Assembly: GCA_900239685.1 (NCBI GenBank)
Contig: OENT01000018.1
Span: 124,001-188,000 of the forward strand
Direction: 5' to 3'
DNA from: Rotaria macrura
Taxonomy: Eukaryota; Rotifera; Eurotatoria; Philodinida; Philodinidae
DNA: 64,000 nt
The position numbers were made by a program, and so were the translations under genes. The stretch's first letter is position 1; each line of letters begins with the position of its first letter. Of the stretch, positions 1-13,300 are shown in pieces. The notes under the pieces are model-generated. The model did not search any database. It had not been told where the DNA came from and saw only the letters and a list, made by a program, of their open reading frames with translations.

Positions 1-185
1 AAAAAATAAGTCGACGAAAAAGAGAAACAACAATGTGAGCAACGCGTCATGTTATTCCAAAACTGAGTTTCATTTCTATATATTAAAAACAAAATCATAT
101 AACACTGGGTTAGCATTCATGATTGTGCAGTTTTCTTTTACTATTCTGAAAAAGTACTTAAAGCAAACAAAACGAAAGAACATAC

Positions 186-1531
186 TTTACTTAGTTTACT
201 TTTTTGATTTTTAAGTAATTTAGAAAAATAATTTAAAACACCATAGTTAAGTACATGTTGTGTTTGATCATCAGTGCCCGTTACAATATTTCCAACAGCT
301 CTCAATGCTAAAATATATTAACAGATATAGAAATCGAATTTAGAGAAGACATAAAATTCACCAGCTGTCACAATTTTTGTTTCATCATGATTCAATAATT
401 CAACAAGCTTCGGTATGAGACCGGATTCAACAACAAACTAAAATAAGTAATATTTACAACATATATGCATTCATTGAAAACAGAAATAATTTTACTTGTA
501 TCATAGTACTTCCGCAATCGAGAAGATACGCTAAGGCCCATGTACAATCAATAAGAATCTAAAGAAAAGGTAAATATTACAAGAAAAAGAAAATTCAATA
601 TTCTTTTGATATTTGCTATTCATACAGCTATATCAGTCGATGATAAAAGATATCTTAATGCAGACAAAATTTCTTGAGCAGCATTTAAGTTTAGTGGTGG
701 ATCTTTATGACGGCAAAGATTAACAATAACCCATGTGACATTTCGAAGAAAACTAATAGGAATATCTTTCCGTATGAAATCAATCAATGGTTGAATAACA
801 CCAAGTTCAATCGTATAGTCACGTAATCTTGAACCGTCACCTAATATTTAAATATTCAAAAGTAAGAGAAGAAAAAATTGATCTATTATTAACGTTACCA
901 ATAAGATTCCCAATAGCCCAAACTGCTTGTTCACAAACTTTTAAATGTGTTGAACGTAATAAATGTAATAAATATGGTAGTGCATTAGCACTAACAACAG
1001 CTTGCGTTTGTTGAGAATTACCCGATGCTATATTTGTTAACGCCCATGTAGCTTCGAATTGTAATTCAGGATATTGCTCACATGATAAACATTGTACAAG
1101 TATAGGTAAAATATTTAAATTAATCAAATCATCGATAGGTGGATTATGATCGACGGATAGTATCTTTCGTGCTGAACGTATACCTTGAAAACAAATGGAT
1201 GGATCAGGATTTTGCGATTTCAAAATGATTTCATTCAGATTCGTGCATCGACGATGTTCACCAGTATTATCATCATCATCGTCAGTTTCATCTGACATAC
1301 TATTATTTGCAATTAGATTACGTTTGATTTGTATTTGTTCATCCCGTTTAGTCTAAAATATGAATAAATCAATTGTTGTCACATCATTTATATTTGTTTA
1401 TTTTCAATAAATACTTTTCGTAACGATACATTAAACTGATTTCGTTCACGTCGAAGTTTATCAGAATTTTTACCATGATGTTTATATGAATGAATACGAC
1501 TAGATGTAGTTTTTAATGATGAAGGATTCAT
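186..1531 (-). CDS. KPNA4: Importin subunit alpha, KPNA3/4 type (3' end outside window)
   Basis: Nuclear import adaptor that binds classical nuclear localisation signals through armadillo repeats and importin beta through its N-terminal IBB domain. Exons on the minus strand: 1531-1415, 1352-899, 840-626, 558-496, 437-362, 307-186; all junctions are GT-AG and keep frame, giving 349 codons so far. Exon 1 and the start of exon 2 hold a basic IBB segment ([16 protein letters not shown] then TKRDEQ). An acidic run DDDDD follows. The armadillo repeats show the family motifs [50 protein letters not shown] and [13 protein letters not shown]. The wording ([17 protein letters not shown]) fits the KPNA3/KPNA4 subfamily rather than KPNA1 or KPNA2. 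The start is the ATG at 1531, directly before the IBB region. The last visible exon ends at a GTATGT donor; the next expected block (EA.W.LSNI) is not within bases 1-180, so the gene continues beyond the window. Confidence 0.95.
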
Positions 1532-1594
1532 TTCTTGAAATAGAAAAACAAAACAGTGAAATGAATTATTTTGTTTTTTTCTTATTTCACTCAA

Positions 1595-4500
1595 TCATAA
1601 ATAGTTTCTTCGACACATTCTAATAGGGTCATGTTTTGTGACCTTTAGTTTTCAGAAATAATTGACTGCCAAGACTAGACAAAGAAATTCTGATGAGAAT
1701 GACTCATTCTAATGCACTGTACACTTCTTTCTTGATATTATTACGCATATCCAAAAAAAAAATAAATCCATTGTACGTACGTATTTTTTTTCTGTTTGAA
1801 CAGATGGCGACACAAGCCAATAAAACTTCGCGAGGGTATGTCTTAGAAACACTAGATTAATGGAATCTTTCTGTTCCGTATCAACATGAAAAATCTAGCA
1901 CACATAAAATATAGCGAAGTTGTTAGACTTTTAACTTTGGTGGCTTCGATTGTTGATGTTTTTCAATCTGTAAGAAACCAATGTTGTGCAATTGAGAGAA
2001 AATAGCGTAAACTATTCTTATTTTTTTAGATGATAAACAAACAAGGATGACCCGATTCAGGGCCCCCCGAATCGAAGGTATCGGAACTGAAAATCGCCGA
2101 ACCATCAGAGCCTTCTTCAAAAAAATTCAATAAAACTCCCGCAATGTTGATCGGCTCAGGGAACCCCTGTGAAAAATAATGTTTTTGACTTTGAAAACAT
2201 TGCAAAATTTTCTTGAACTTGATGATGGAATATGTAGGACTGTTCTGCTGTCTCTTGAAGGGCTGAGGAAAGGGAGTTGACGATTCAAGAGATTGGTTGA
2301 AGAACAATTGCTTGAACTGAGAGAATTCGAAGGTATCGTACTACTCTAGAAAATGTGTTGTTGAATAAAAACAGGAGTGATCCTGATGTAGATTCAATCG
2401 CAGATTACTGAAGAATTGAGACGGAAAATATCGCACCTACCGTGCAAGGTATCGCTGAATAGATTTATCTATCAAGATCATATGTAATTATGCATTTCGA
2501 AGATTATTTGTCAATATTTGTGTGCATTACGATGTAGAGAAGGAATCTGTTCGTCAGAGTGGGCAAGTTCAATTTATTGTTCGAATACCGAGCCACAAAT
2601 TAATTTTTTTGTCGTTCTGAGCTCACGAAGACATATAAAGTATGCTAGCTCTTTAGCACATAGAAATATATCGTTCAAATGCTAATTTAAAAGCCCCCCT
2701 AGATCTTTGTATTTGCTATTCTTAAGAAACCTTAGTGACATATTGACAGAAGAAAAGAACATTATTGAATTCAAAAGATGATGTAGGCTTTCTAGGCAAT
2801 CTGATGCAGTAGCAGAAGAAAATCTTTTAATCTAGGTGAAATTTTCATGAATCATCCGTGACTTGCATTTATTCTACGGCTAAAAGTTTCAGTTTGATTC
2901 ATTGAATGCACCAGCTTACTTTTTGATTCATTTCCAAATCTTGGACCACAAAAAGGAAGGAATCCAATTACGTTTCATATATCATTCGATGGAGAGTTCT
3001 AGTCGAGACAAAATCCTGACAGTGAAATTCAGCAAAAATAAAGTGTTTTCTGAAAAAACAGACCGAACTATTCGATTACGCCATGAACTGATATGTGTTT
3101 TGAGTGTTATTTTGATGATGAAGACAGCGAACCATTGCTGAAACATCAATAGATCATTTTAAAATCTTCAAAATGACTCGATCAAATTGCAAGAAAAAAG
3201 TTTGACTTCTATCATTATTGATTGTTGGACATCGTCAATGAGAAAATGATCAGCGAAATAATATCAAGAACTTTTAATATTCAGTCATTTTCATCATCAA
3301 ATTAAGAATCGCTACAGAAATTTGAGTCCGATGACACGTTTCGAAAGAAAGAAATTTTTGACTACATAGCATTCCAAAAAGTACACGATGTCACTAGGAA
3401 CGATGGGAGAAATCACATATCTTCGATTTTCTACACTACTGCTTTGAACGTGAGTCAAATGACGTTTATTTGATGCATAAATCTTAAATGTTACTCTTTC
3501 AAATGTTATGACCACGATTCTACTGAAACATTCGATGGCGAAAAAATTAACGTTCTAAAACGGACTACTCCAACAATCGATATTAGGAGTATTTTTCATA
3601 AAAACGATGGTCAGATGATTTGTGTACCAATTCACAACACAATAATAAAATACAAGCCAAGACTTGCTTTCCAACACGAAGCAAATTTTTCGTGGTACCT
3701 CTTTGAAAAATGAACAAAAATGCTACTAGAACTTTCGTTGACAATGTTGAGATCTATCGTTATCCAATGATTCATGTGAAACCAATGTTTTATTACTCAT
3801 ATGCACAATCAGAATAGAAGACGTCTGATATAAATGAAAATACAACTTTATCTCCAACTACGACGTCAAGCTACTTTCTAACCTCAATAATGATAGTGAT
3901 ATTCTCTTTCACTATTATCATGAGGACAGCTGACTTTTTATCCCGAGTAACAACACATTATGAAAGAGTTCAACAAAAACTTCTACTCACAAATAATTCA
4001 TCTATTTATAAACATGACATAGAAGTATAGACAAAGAACGAAGAAAGACAAGGCTGTAGAGTGTGAGTATGATTAACAGAAAGATCTAAAAGTCACATGA
4101 TATCACTGACATATTCACGTTCTAAAACATTTGCATGTGCATCTCTCGACACAGAGACATAAAAGATGAAAATTAACTCGCACTCTCTTCCCCTCCCTAC
4201 ACTATCAGCACTGACACACAATTAAGATAGGTTGTGGGTGTGTGTGTGTGTTTCATTGATATTCACACACCCCTTACACACCTACCATCTGTTAAACGAT
4301 AATATCGACCAACAGACATATGGAAACTCCGATGAGAATTTAGAGATATTTTTTCATTACAATAAAAATATTGCTTTTCAGTATGAGGTGAACAGGTATT
4401 TTTTATTTTTATGAATTTCTAGTAATTAAACATATGTAAGAATCAACCTTGAGCGAAAAATAAACATCGTGATAGTTAAATCAAATTCGATCAAGTTCAA

Positions 4501-7366
4501 GTATGCTAATCGCAGCTCAATTTACAATCAAAGATTGAGCTCAAATTAAAAACTCAATTCAAATCCGTCAATTTAGTAACTAAATCAAAGGTTCATACAG
4601 TATCATTACATATCTAACTACATTAATAACAATGAGTGAAAATCTTTTATTTTAAAGTTCGTTTATTCGAATAACAACTGTTTCTCCTTCGCAATAAACA
4701 CTGACGGCTATTAACTGGCCAGATCCAATTTGTCCATTCAGAATATATACTTTAACAATTGTTTCGTCAGACGAACGTGAGTGATGGAAAAAATTAAAAT
4801 CGAATGAAGAACAATAATTCTATAAGAAAGAATCTTATCATCGACTAGAGCAGAAATGTATGAACTGATAAGTTTCTTCTGATTCTGGTTTAAGTTTCAC
4901 TAAGCATTGGCATTTCTCGTCGAACCCCACGAAGGAGTATTTGAATATCACAATCGAAGCTATGTTGAAATAGTTTCTTGAGGAGTAGCGGAAATGAACA
5001 GTGATGAAGACGTTGACACATATGAGAATTTCGTTGTTGAAAAATGGATACGAAAACATTCGAACAATACAACTCTATATTCTCAAATAACTCAATTTTT
5101 CGTGGTATTATGCAACCAAGCTCCGTTCCATCGTATTTCAGCAGCTTTATTCATCATAGCCCCTTCATTAGATCAATTCTTATACTACTCTAGTGGTGTA
5201 TTATTTTCAATCTGATAAATGATCTCTACTTTGACTAGCGTAAGAGATTTCTAGTTGAAAAATCTCCTTCATAAAAGACGACAAAAGTTACACATTCAGA
5301 TTATGATTGGATCAATACATAGTTGTGAAAATAGATCTGATTTTCGATTGCAGTATTTTCTATGCGTACATCCGAATTCTTCGATCTCCTCTCAAATATA
5401 GCTAAAAAATATCTTGTTCTTCCCTTCATAATTTATGCTGTGATTTCCTACAATACCACTTTACCACAATATCGATAAGATCAGGTCTTATTTTCTTTCG
5501 AAATAGGAAAAGATTGCAATGTATTAACCTTTTCAACAGCTACAGCAGTATTTATTTTTGAGGGCTTATATTTTCGTGCTAAGCTGTATAAATGTAACGA
5601 ATTTCGTCGAGATCGAAATATTCTTGCACAACTGTGAAAACTTCTCTGTGAAGCAACGCTCTCTGATTGATGTACGAGTACTATAAACATAAACTATATT
5701 ACATAATGCAGCCGAAAGATAACATGGATGAAAATAGCAACAAAATAAAGATCGATGCTATTCATTTTTTTTTCTTAATGTTTTATATTTGATTTCTGAG
5801 TACTGTAAAAATTACGATTATTTCTTTTTTTTTTTTGAATAACTGTCCTATCAGATAATATCAATCATGATTTGTTATTCTACGTGCCTAATCTCTCTGT
5901 CTCTTTCTTGTTGAGATCATGCACAGCATGAACATTATCAGATAAATATTTGAAAATCGATAAATCACTCGTTTATCCATTCAACAGACTATGGTTTTAG
6001 CAATATTTTCTTCTCTAGATATTTAATAATTTGATCCATGTCATTCGTAGATTTTCTCATACGATGGGTTTTATTTTCATTCTAGGTTATAACCTCAGTC
6101 TGATGATTGATCAGATTAAATTGATGATTTTCTTCTTTTGAATGTAACCCTCGACGATCGATCTCTAGAATACTCAAATAACAAAGTGACAGCTGCTTCT
6201 TATTAATACGTAAGTCAAAGGATAGATTATTGTTGTTGACATGAAAACATGTAGTCGATACGCGTTATAGACTACATAGATAGGCTGCACTTGCTATTAT
6301 CATTCATCTTAACTAAATAAAACTGTAAATCATAGATAAATAGTTATATATCATCTGAAGAGACTGACACGATACAGAATAGTTCGATACTCTGACAAAT
6401 GTCTGTCGATACACGTACATCTTTTCCTACTCAATTTAAAGAAGATAAAGACGATAATAAATATACAGTCAAGTAGCTGCGCACATTCAATAAAAAGGTC
6501 GATCAACTCTCGCTGTATTTAAGCATGTATATGAGTATGAGAAACAGTTTTTTTCAATAGTCTACATAGTCATATTAGAAGAATAAACTACTTGTGAAAC
6601 TATATCTTTTATTTTTTGCCAACCTTTTTATTGGAATATTCATGAAATTTTTGAAATCAACCTATTTTACTTATCATCCTAACTGACGAGAGTAATCAGC
6701 TAGAAAACTAAATAGTTATACTATACCGATAACGAACCATGTTTCAAGTTTCACATGAACGAAGTAACCTGAAATGTTTCTTTCCGCGCGATTATACTGG
6801 TGGAACCTTTGCTACGAATTCATTTCAAGATCGATGGGACAAAAAATGATTCGGCATCGAAATGAAGGAATCACTCAAGTTCGAGACGAACCCTTTATGG
6901 TTTGCTTGAGCAATTTTACGGTTTCGTCTCAAATATGACTGATGCCTTCTTTTTGATGCCAAATCTTTTTTGTCTCACCGATCTTAAAGTTTTTTCGTAA
7001 AAAAAGTTCTATCTGCAAGAACCATTTTAGATTTCTAAGTTCCTAAGGAATTTAAAAATGGCTCGGCAATTTAATTAATTATTTCTACAGAGAGCAGGAG
7101 ATTTAAAAACAATGAACGATGATTGATCTTGTTCCGATAAATATTTATTGCTTTCAAGGAGATCATCTAAGAACTGTTTTTGTTCGATTTCTTTTCCAAT
7201 CTTTACTTAATTACTTATCTATGAATCGATGAGAATTGACTGTTGATTTTTATCTGTAAGTCAAAGATTAGTTGAGCATGAAAACTTTTTTTTGTAGTTT
7301 TCATATATTTATATTTATCACTTTATCTTATTTCTGTTACAGCATTGCTGTTGGCCAACAGACAGC
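1595..7366. other. Gene-poor stretch, no supported gene
   Basis: About 5.8 kb between the 5' end of importin alpha and the GH31 gene. Only short open frames of 60-93 codons occur, several without an ATG start. None shows a domain I recognise. Stretches at 2040-3140 and 4850-5210 are slightly richer in GC and in open frames and might be very old transposon or gene remains, but I cannot assign them. A GT-rich simple repeat lies at 4233-4250. A splice-acceptor-like tract (ttctgttacag) ends near 7343, so a 5' untranslated exon of the GH31 gene may lie in the last part. Confidence 0.5.
4233..4250 (+). repeat. GT-rich simple repeat starting TGTGGGTG
   Basis: TGTGGG followed by (TG)n, with a CACACACC tract about 30 bp downstream that could pair with it. 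The TGTGGG unit equals the telomere repeat unit reported for bdelloid rotifers, but one unit in a GT microsatellite is weak evidence. Confidence 0.7.
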
Positions 7367-10300
7367 ATGTACCGTCTTCTTCTGGCCTTTATCGTTATTG
7401 AGCTTGCAGTCAACGTCTCTGGAAAGCATCGATCATATAAATCTGTGGAACGAATCGATTGTTATCCTGAACGTGAATCTTCATTTTCGAATTTTTCGAA
7501 AGATGCATGTTTAACACGTCATTGCCTATTCGACGACAATGCACTCTCCAGTGAAATTCAATGTTATTTACCATCAAACTACGGATATATCTTAGCATCG
7601 GATGTGCAACTAACTGATAATGGATTGCGTTTACGATTACGACGGAATCAAGCTGTCGCCAGTATGTTTTCTTCTCCAATTGAAAATGTTATTCTTGACG
7701 TGCAATATTATACCAATGACATAATTCGACTCAAACTGTACGATGCAGACAATGAGAGATATGAGGTTTGATCATTGCAAAATCTATTGAAATGATACTG
7801 TCTATCTTTTTTTGTATATGCCTAGGTACCTATTCCATTAACAGCTTCGCCCGGTCGAGCATCATCACTTCAATATGAAATTGCCTATTCATCGGATGCT
7901 TCACGTGATAATATATTTTCGTTTGGTGTTCAACGTCGAATAAATGGAGCAACATTATTCGACACATCTCCCGGTGGTCTTGTATTGAATAATCAATTTC
8001 TTCAAATTGTCACACGATTACAATCATCTCATGTCTATGGATTCGGCGAAAATAATCATGATACCTTAAAACATAACGTTGATGAACATAAGACATGGGG
8101 TATTTTCGCTCGTGATCAGGGTTAGTGATTAAGAAAGAAAGAAAGACGATAAACAAATATAATCTATTATCATCTTACGTGAATTGACTTCGCGTTTTTT
8201 CTAGGTACTGATTGGGATACGAATGCTAATAACTACGGTTCGCATCCATTCTATGTTGTTATGGAACAAATACCAAATTCACCAGGAACTCCATCGGGTA
8301 ACATGCATGGTGTTCTATTACTCAATTCAAATGCCATGGATTATTCGTTTTCATCGATGCCATCTTTAACAATGCGTACAATTGGCGGTATTCTTGACCT
8401 CTTCATATTTCTTGGCCCCAAACCAGAACAAGTCATTCAACAATATACATGGCTTGTTGGTCGCTCGATTCTTCCACCTTATTGGTCATTTGGTTTTCAA
8501 CTTGCTCGTTGGGATTATTCAAATTTGACCCATATGCAAAATGTTGTTAAACGAAATCGTGACGCTGGAATACCACTCGATGTGCAATATGCAGATATTG
8601 ATTATATGGATGCGAGAAAGATATTTACTGTCGATCCAGTTCATTACAGTGGATTGAAAGAATATTTTTCTCAATTGAATGCTGAAGGAGTTCGAACTAT
8701 AGTTATACTCGATCCTGGTATGATTGATGATCAACTATTTTATCAGCCAACGATTCAAGGTATTCAAGAAGATGTTTTCATTAAATGGAATGATGGACAG
8801 ACATTAGTGAAAGGATCATGTTGGCCGGGTGATGTCTTTTTTCCAGGTTTGTTTTTCATATTTACTTTGATTCTTACACAAAAAAAGTGTTTAAACTGTA
8901 CGCATTGTTTGATAAATGATACTTATCACGCTCTTCCTATCTTAAGAAGATATTAATTATTTTAACACGATTATTGGATAAAACAATAATATAGAATGCG
9001 TTTATTTTCATATAAAAAAAAACATTCAAAAATGATTTCTCTTCTACTACAAAATGAATTCGAAGAGAATTTTATCTCGTTGTAACTTTTAAAAATGTCT
9101 TTCAATACCTCTTTCTTTCATTGTATTTAAATAATTAGTTACATCAATACAATGTTTGTCTCCTCTTTTGTTGTATATAGATTTCTTTCTCAATCGAACA
9201 CATGCTTGGTGGTCACGTTGGATAGATGACTTTCGACGAGTCAATGTCACATTTGATGGACTTTGGATCGATATGAATGAGCCAGGTATATTACTACTGA
9301 TTATCCAATTGATAATAGAAAATAAATTTTGACAGCTACTGTTTCTTGAGTAAAAAAACATGTACAATGAATATTTGTTCTTCTATGGAGATGAACCGGA
9401 AAATCGATAATGAGAATTTCGAAATCGAAATTCTGACACAATAAGCACGTCAAGTTTGTTATCGTTGAAATCACGAAAAAATTCAGACTAGCACTAAAAA
9501 TTTGAAAATACATGTACTTTTCGATTGTCGATTTTCCTGTAAACCTTTCATAATATAGCTGTTTTTCAACTGAACTGCTTGACTTGACATGAACGATTTT
9601 TTAAAACTCCGAATAAGACTTTTTCTTTCATATGCTCGCATATTATTGTCATTTTCGCATAGCTCTCTTCGATACTAACAATGATGCTCCATGGAATTGG
9701 GATCAAACAGGTAGTAATCACACGTTAAAATGTCCGTCAAATCAGTGGGATGATCCACCCTATCGAACCAAAGCTGCGTTTCGCTACGATGGTAACTGGA
9801 ATCGAATTGCACGTATTTCTGATCGTACGATGTGCATGTCGATTCCACAGGGTGAAATCAATTCCGAAACTAATCAACCCAAATATCTTCATTATGATGT
9901 ACACAAGTAGGAAAAGGTCGATATTTCACGACAACAGAATAGTACACTATATTGTTCTCTAGTTTATATGGATGGAGTCAAACCAAGCCAACTTTAGATG
10001 CTATGCGCGCAATAACAGGGAAACGAAGTTTAGTACTGCCACGTTCGACGTTTGTCGGTTCCGGTCAATGGAGTGGTCATTGGCTCGGAGATAATGAAGC
10101 AAAATGGCATGAAATAAAACGATCATTAATCGGAATGGTTGAATTTAACTGGTTTGGCATTCCATACAATGGTGCTGACATATGTGGATTCGGTGGAATA
10201 CCAACTGAAGAAATGTGCATTCGGTAATGATTCTATATGATTTTTTCATTTTTATCTGATTTTCAAACATAAAAAAAAAACAAAACAATCAAGCATGTCT

Positions 10301-13300
10301 CGTTTTGTTCTAGTTGGATGCAAGTTGGTGCTTTCTATCCGTTTTCACGAAATGTAAATTTGAAATTACTTGACAATGACATACGTTTACAACATCTTTT
10401 CTTTTAGCATAATGTTCGTGGTACACCAGATCAAGATCCAGCATCATGGTCTGAATCAGCTGTAGCCATTATGGCATCTACACTTCGTATTCGATATAAT
10501 CTCCTACCGTATTATTATACACTGTTCTATAAAGCACATACGCAAGGTTCGACAGTTGTTCGACCATTATTTCATGAATATCCAACGGATAGAAAAGCAC
10601 TCGACATATATCTTCAATTTCTTCTTGGATCTCATATAATGATAGCACCAGTGACTGATGAAGGAGCTCGACAAGTGCAAGTTTATATTCCATCATTGTA
10701 TTGGTATAATTTTTATACAGGCATACGAATCGCTAGTCAACAAAGATTCATCTCAGTAGATGCACCATTAGATACGATTCCAATTTTCTTAAGAGGTGGA
10801 ATAATTATACCAACACAAGGCTATGCAAATAATACAAAATATTCAAGGTATACTATGAATCATAGTTGAATCTTGTTTTTTTGTTCACCGATAGATTTCT
10901 CTCAGAACGATTTTCGAAAAATCTAATGATGAAAAATGATTAGCTAAATCGGTTTCTGTGTCGAATCGATGGAAGAGTTCGATTTTTTCTCCTTCTTCTA
11001 TTTGTCATCAAACAAAATCAAGAAAGATTAGTTACATCATTTTTCGATTCTACTCTAACAGTTCCATATTTGACTTATGAATAGAGAAAATCCATTCGGT
11101 CTAATAATTGTACTCGATTCGAACGGAAATGCTGAAGGTGATCTATTTTATGATGATGGTGAATCAATTGATACGGTCGGTTCGAAAACTTATTTCTATG
11201 CAACATACAAATGGTCAACGAATGAACGTCAATTAGTTATTGACATTAGTGAAAATAATTATGGTCACATGGCAGATTTAACTTTGAATTCATTAATGAT
11301 CTATGGTTTAGATAAAATGCCCGTTGACATAAATATTGACGGAAATAGTTCGACTCCAATGATCAAACGTCGAAAGCAAATTATCGAAATTCTTGATTTA
11401 CACTTGCCAATGCATAAAAATCATTTACTCACATGGCAAATACCGGAGATAGACACTGTTGAACCACCTGAAAGTGTGATCAACGATCCAAATTATCGTA
11501 TTGATTGCTATCCTGATATCGACGAATACAATTTCATGTGTTCAATAGATCGATCACCAAATCAAACTGTATTAACAATAACGAATTCGTTGTGTGCAGC
11601 TCGTGGCTGTGTATGGGATGCGAATGCACCCACCAACACTCCTTCATGCTATATTCCAATTGATAAAGGTGGCTATAACTTAACACATTTACCAAGTCAA
11701 CTTTCAGATGCTCTCACATTGTATCATCTTCATCGACTCTCGACTGAACATGTCCAAGATCGATCATTAGCATCATCTAAACTAGTGCATCAACATTCGT
11801 GGAAAAATCGAACTAAGAAGAAAAGAATAAATGAATTTTCAATGTTCGGTGCTGATATTGAGGATTTAAATGTTCATGTCAGCCTTTCAGGTTCGGATAA
11901 GATGCGTATGACGATACGTGATGCAAATAAAAACCGATATGAAGTGCCAGTTCCTATTCTTTGGCAGCAATCAGCTCCAGTTACATCGTCTGCAGCTAAA
12001 CTCAAATTTGAAATAACAAAAACTCCACACGGACAAATTGGATTTCGTGTTCTACGTACAAATACACAATCGATTCTATTCGATACATCATTCTTTGCCA
12101 ATGGTTTCATCTATGATGATAAATTTATTCAATTAATAACAACTGTTCCATCAAGAAATATCTATGGTAAATTTTGATGATCGATAATCGAATTGAAATG
12201 ATTACTGTTTTCTGTTTTTCGTAGGCTTTGGTGAAAATACTCATTTAAATTTTCGACATGTTCTGAAAGGATCGTCTCGTTTCGGTATGTTTGCACGTGA
12301 TCAACCACCAGGAGAAAACAATGCAAATCTGTACGGTACTCATCCATTTTACATGGTTATCGAACCGGATGGACAAGCTTTTGGTGTATTCATTTTGAAT
12401 TCGAATGCACAAGATTACAAATTAGATGAATTCGACGAGGATCAAGCCATGTTAACCTATCGAACTATTGGTGGCATTTTGGATGTCTTCTTTTTTGCTG
12501 GACCTCGTCCAGAAAATGTTATTCAACAATATCAAACAGTGATAGGTAAGCCTTACATGCCGCCGTACTGGGGACTTGGATTTCAACTGTCTCGTTATGG
12601 TTTTAATACACTTAACAATATGAAAGCAGCTATGACGAGAACACTCAATGCAAGTATTCCTCTCGATGTTATGTAAGTACGAAAATAGCTATTCAGTTTT
12701 TGTACGATGAATTTACATTGATAGAACTTTCTTCGTTCAAGGTACGGTGATATTGATTATTTCCGAAAGCGACTTGATTTTACATGGGACCCAGTGAATT
12801 TCGCTGGTTTACCTGACTATGTCGATTGGCTACATAGTCAAGGAATGAAATTCATCACCATCATAGATCCAGCTATTGATTCGGAAGAGCCAAATTATTC
12901 TGTTTTTACTGAAGGACAAAATGCTGATATTTGGATTAAATGGCCTCAAGATAAAAATCTTCAATTTAATGAAACAGGCAATCGCAATATGCTAGGCTAT
13001 GTATGGCCAGATGGTAGGTACATGCCATATGTCTAGATGCTTGCCAATTCGATTTCTGATTTAATCCGATATACATTAATCAACAGTACGACATAGAAGA
13101 TAAAACGGAAAAAAAATGAGCATCCTATGCATTAATATAAAAATGATGAATCATTTCAATTCATGACTTTGGTTTTAATTTTCCTCGAAATTGAGAATAT
13201 CGACTAATGATCATTTAGATCATTCTTTGATAATATTCTTTTAAGCTAAGATAGTGACAAGAAGCATTTACCTTAAGTTAGAAACATGATTAGATCACTC

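Noticed and set aside
2026-3141. Frames of 79-93 codons as a decayed transposase
   Set aside because: I looked for hAT, mariner and MULE motifs on both strands and found none that I could defend.
4994-5215. 73-codon frame (LYSQITQFFVVLCNQAPFHR...) as a transposase end
   Set aside because: Superficially like a hAT dimerisation end, but the diagnostic Trp/Pro and Ser-Glu-Arg motifs are absent.
7410-7679. 89-codon minus-strand frame over GH31 exon 1, and similar frames opposite later GH31 exons
   Set aside because: Shadows of the real coding strand, with no features of their own.
8847-8956. Read-through of GH31 exon 3 into intron 3
   Set aside because: The donor CCAG|GTTTG and the next exon [10 protein letters not shown] restore the GH31 alignment; read-through residues have no homology to the family.
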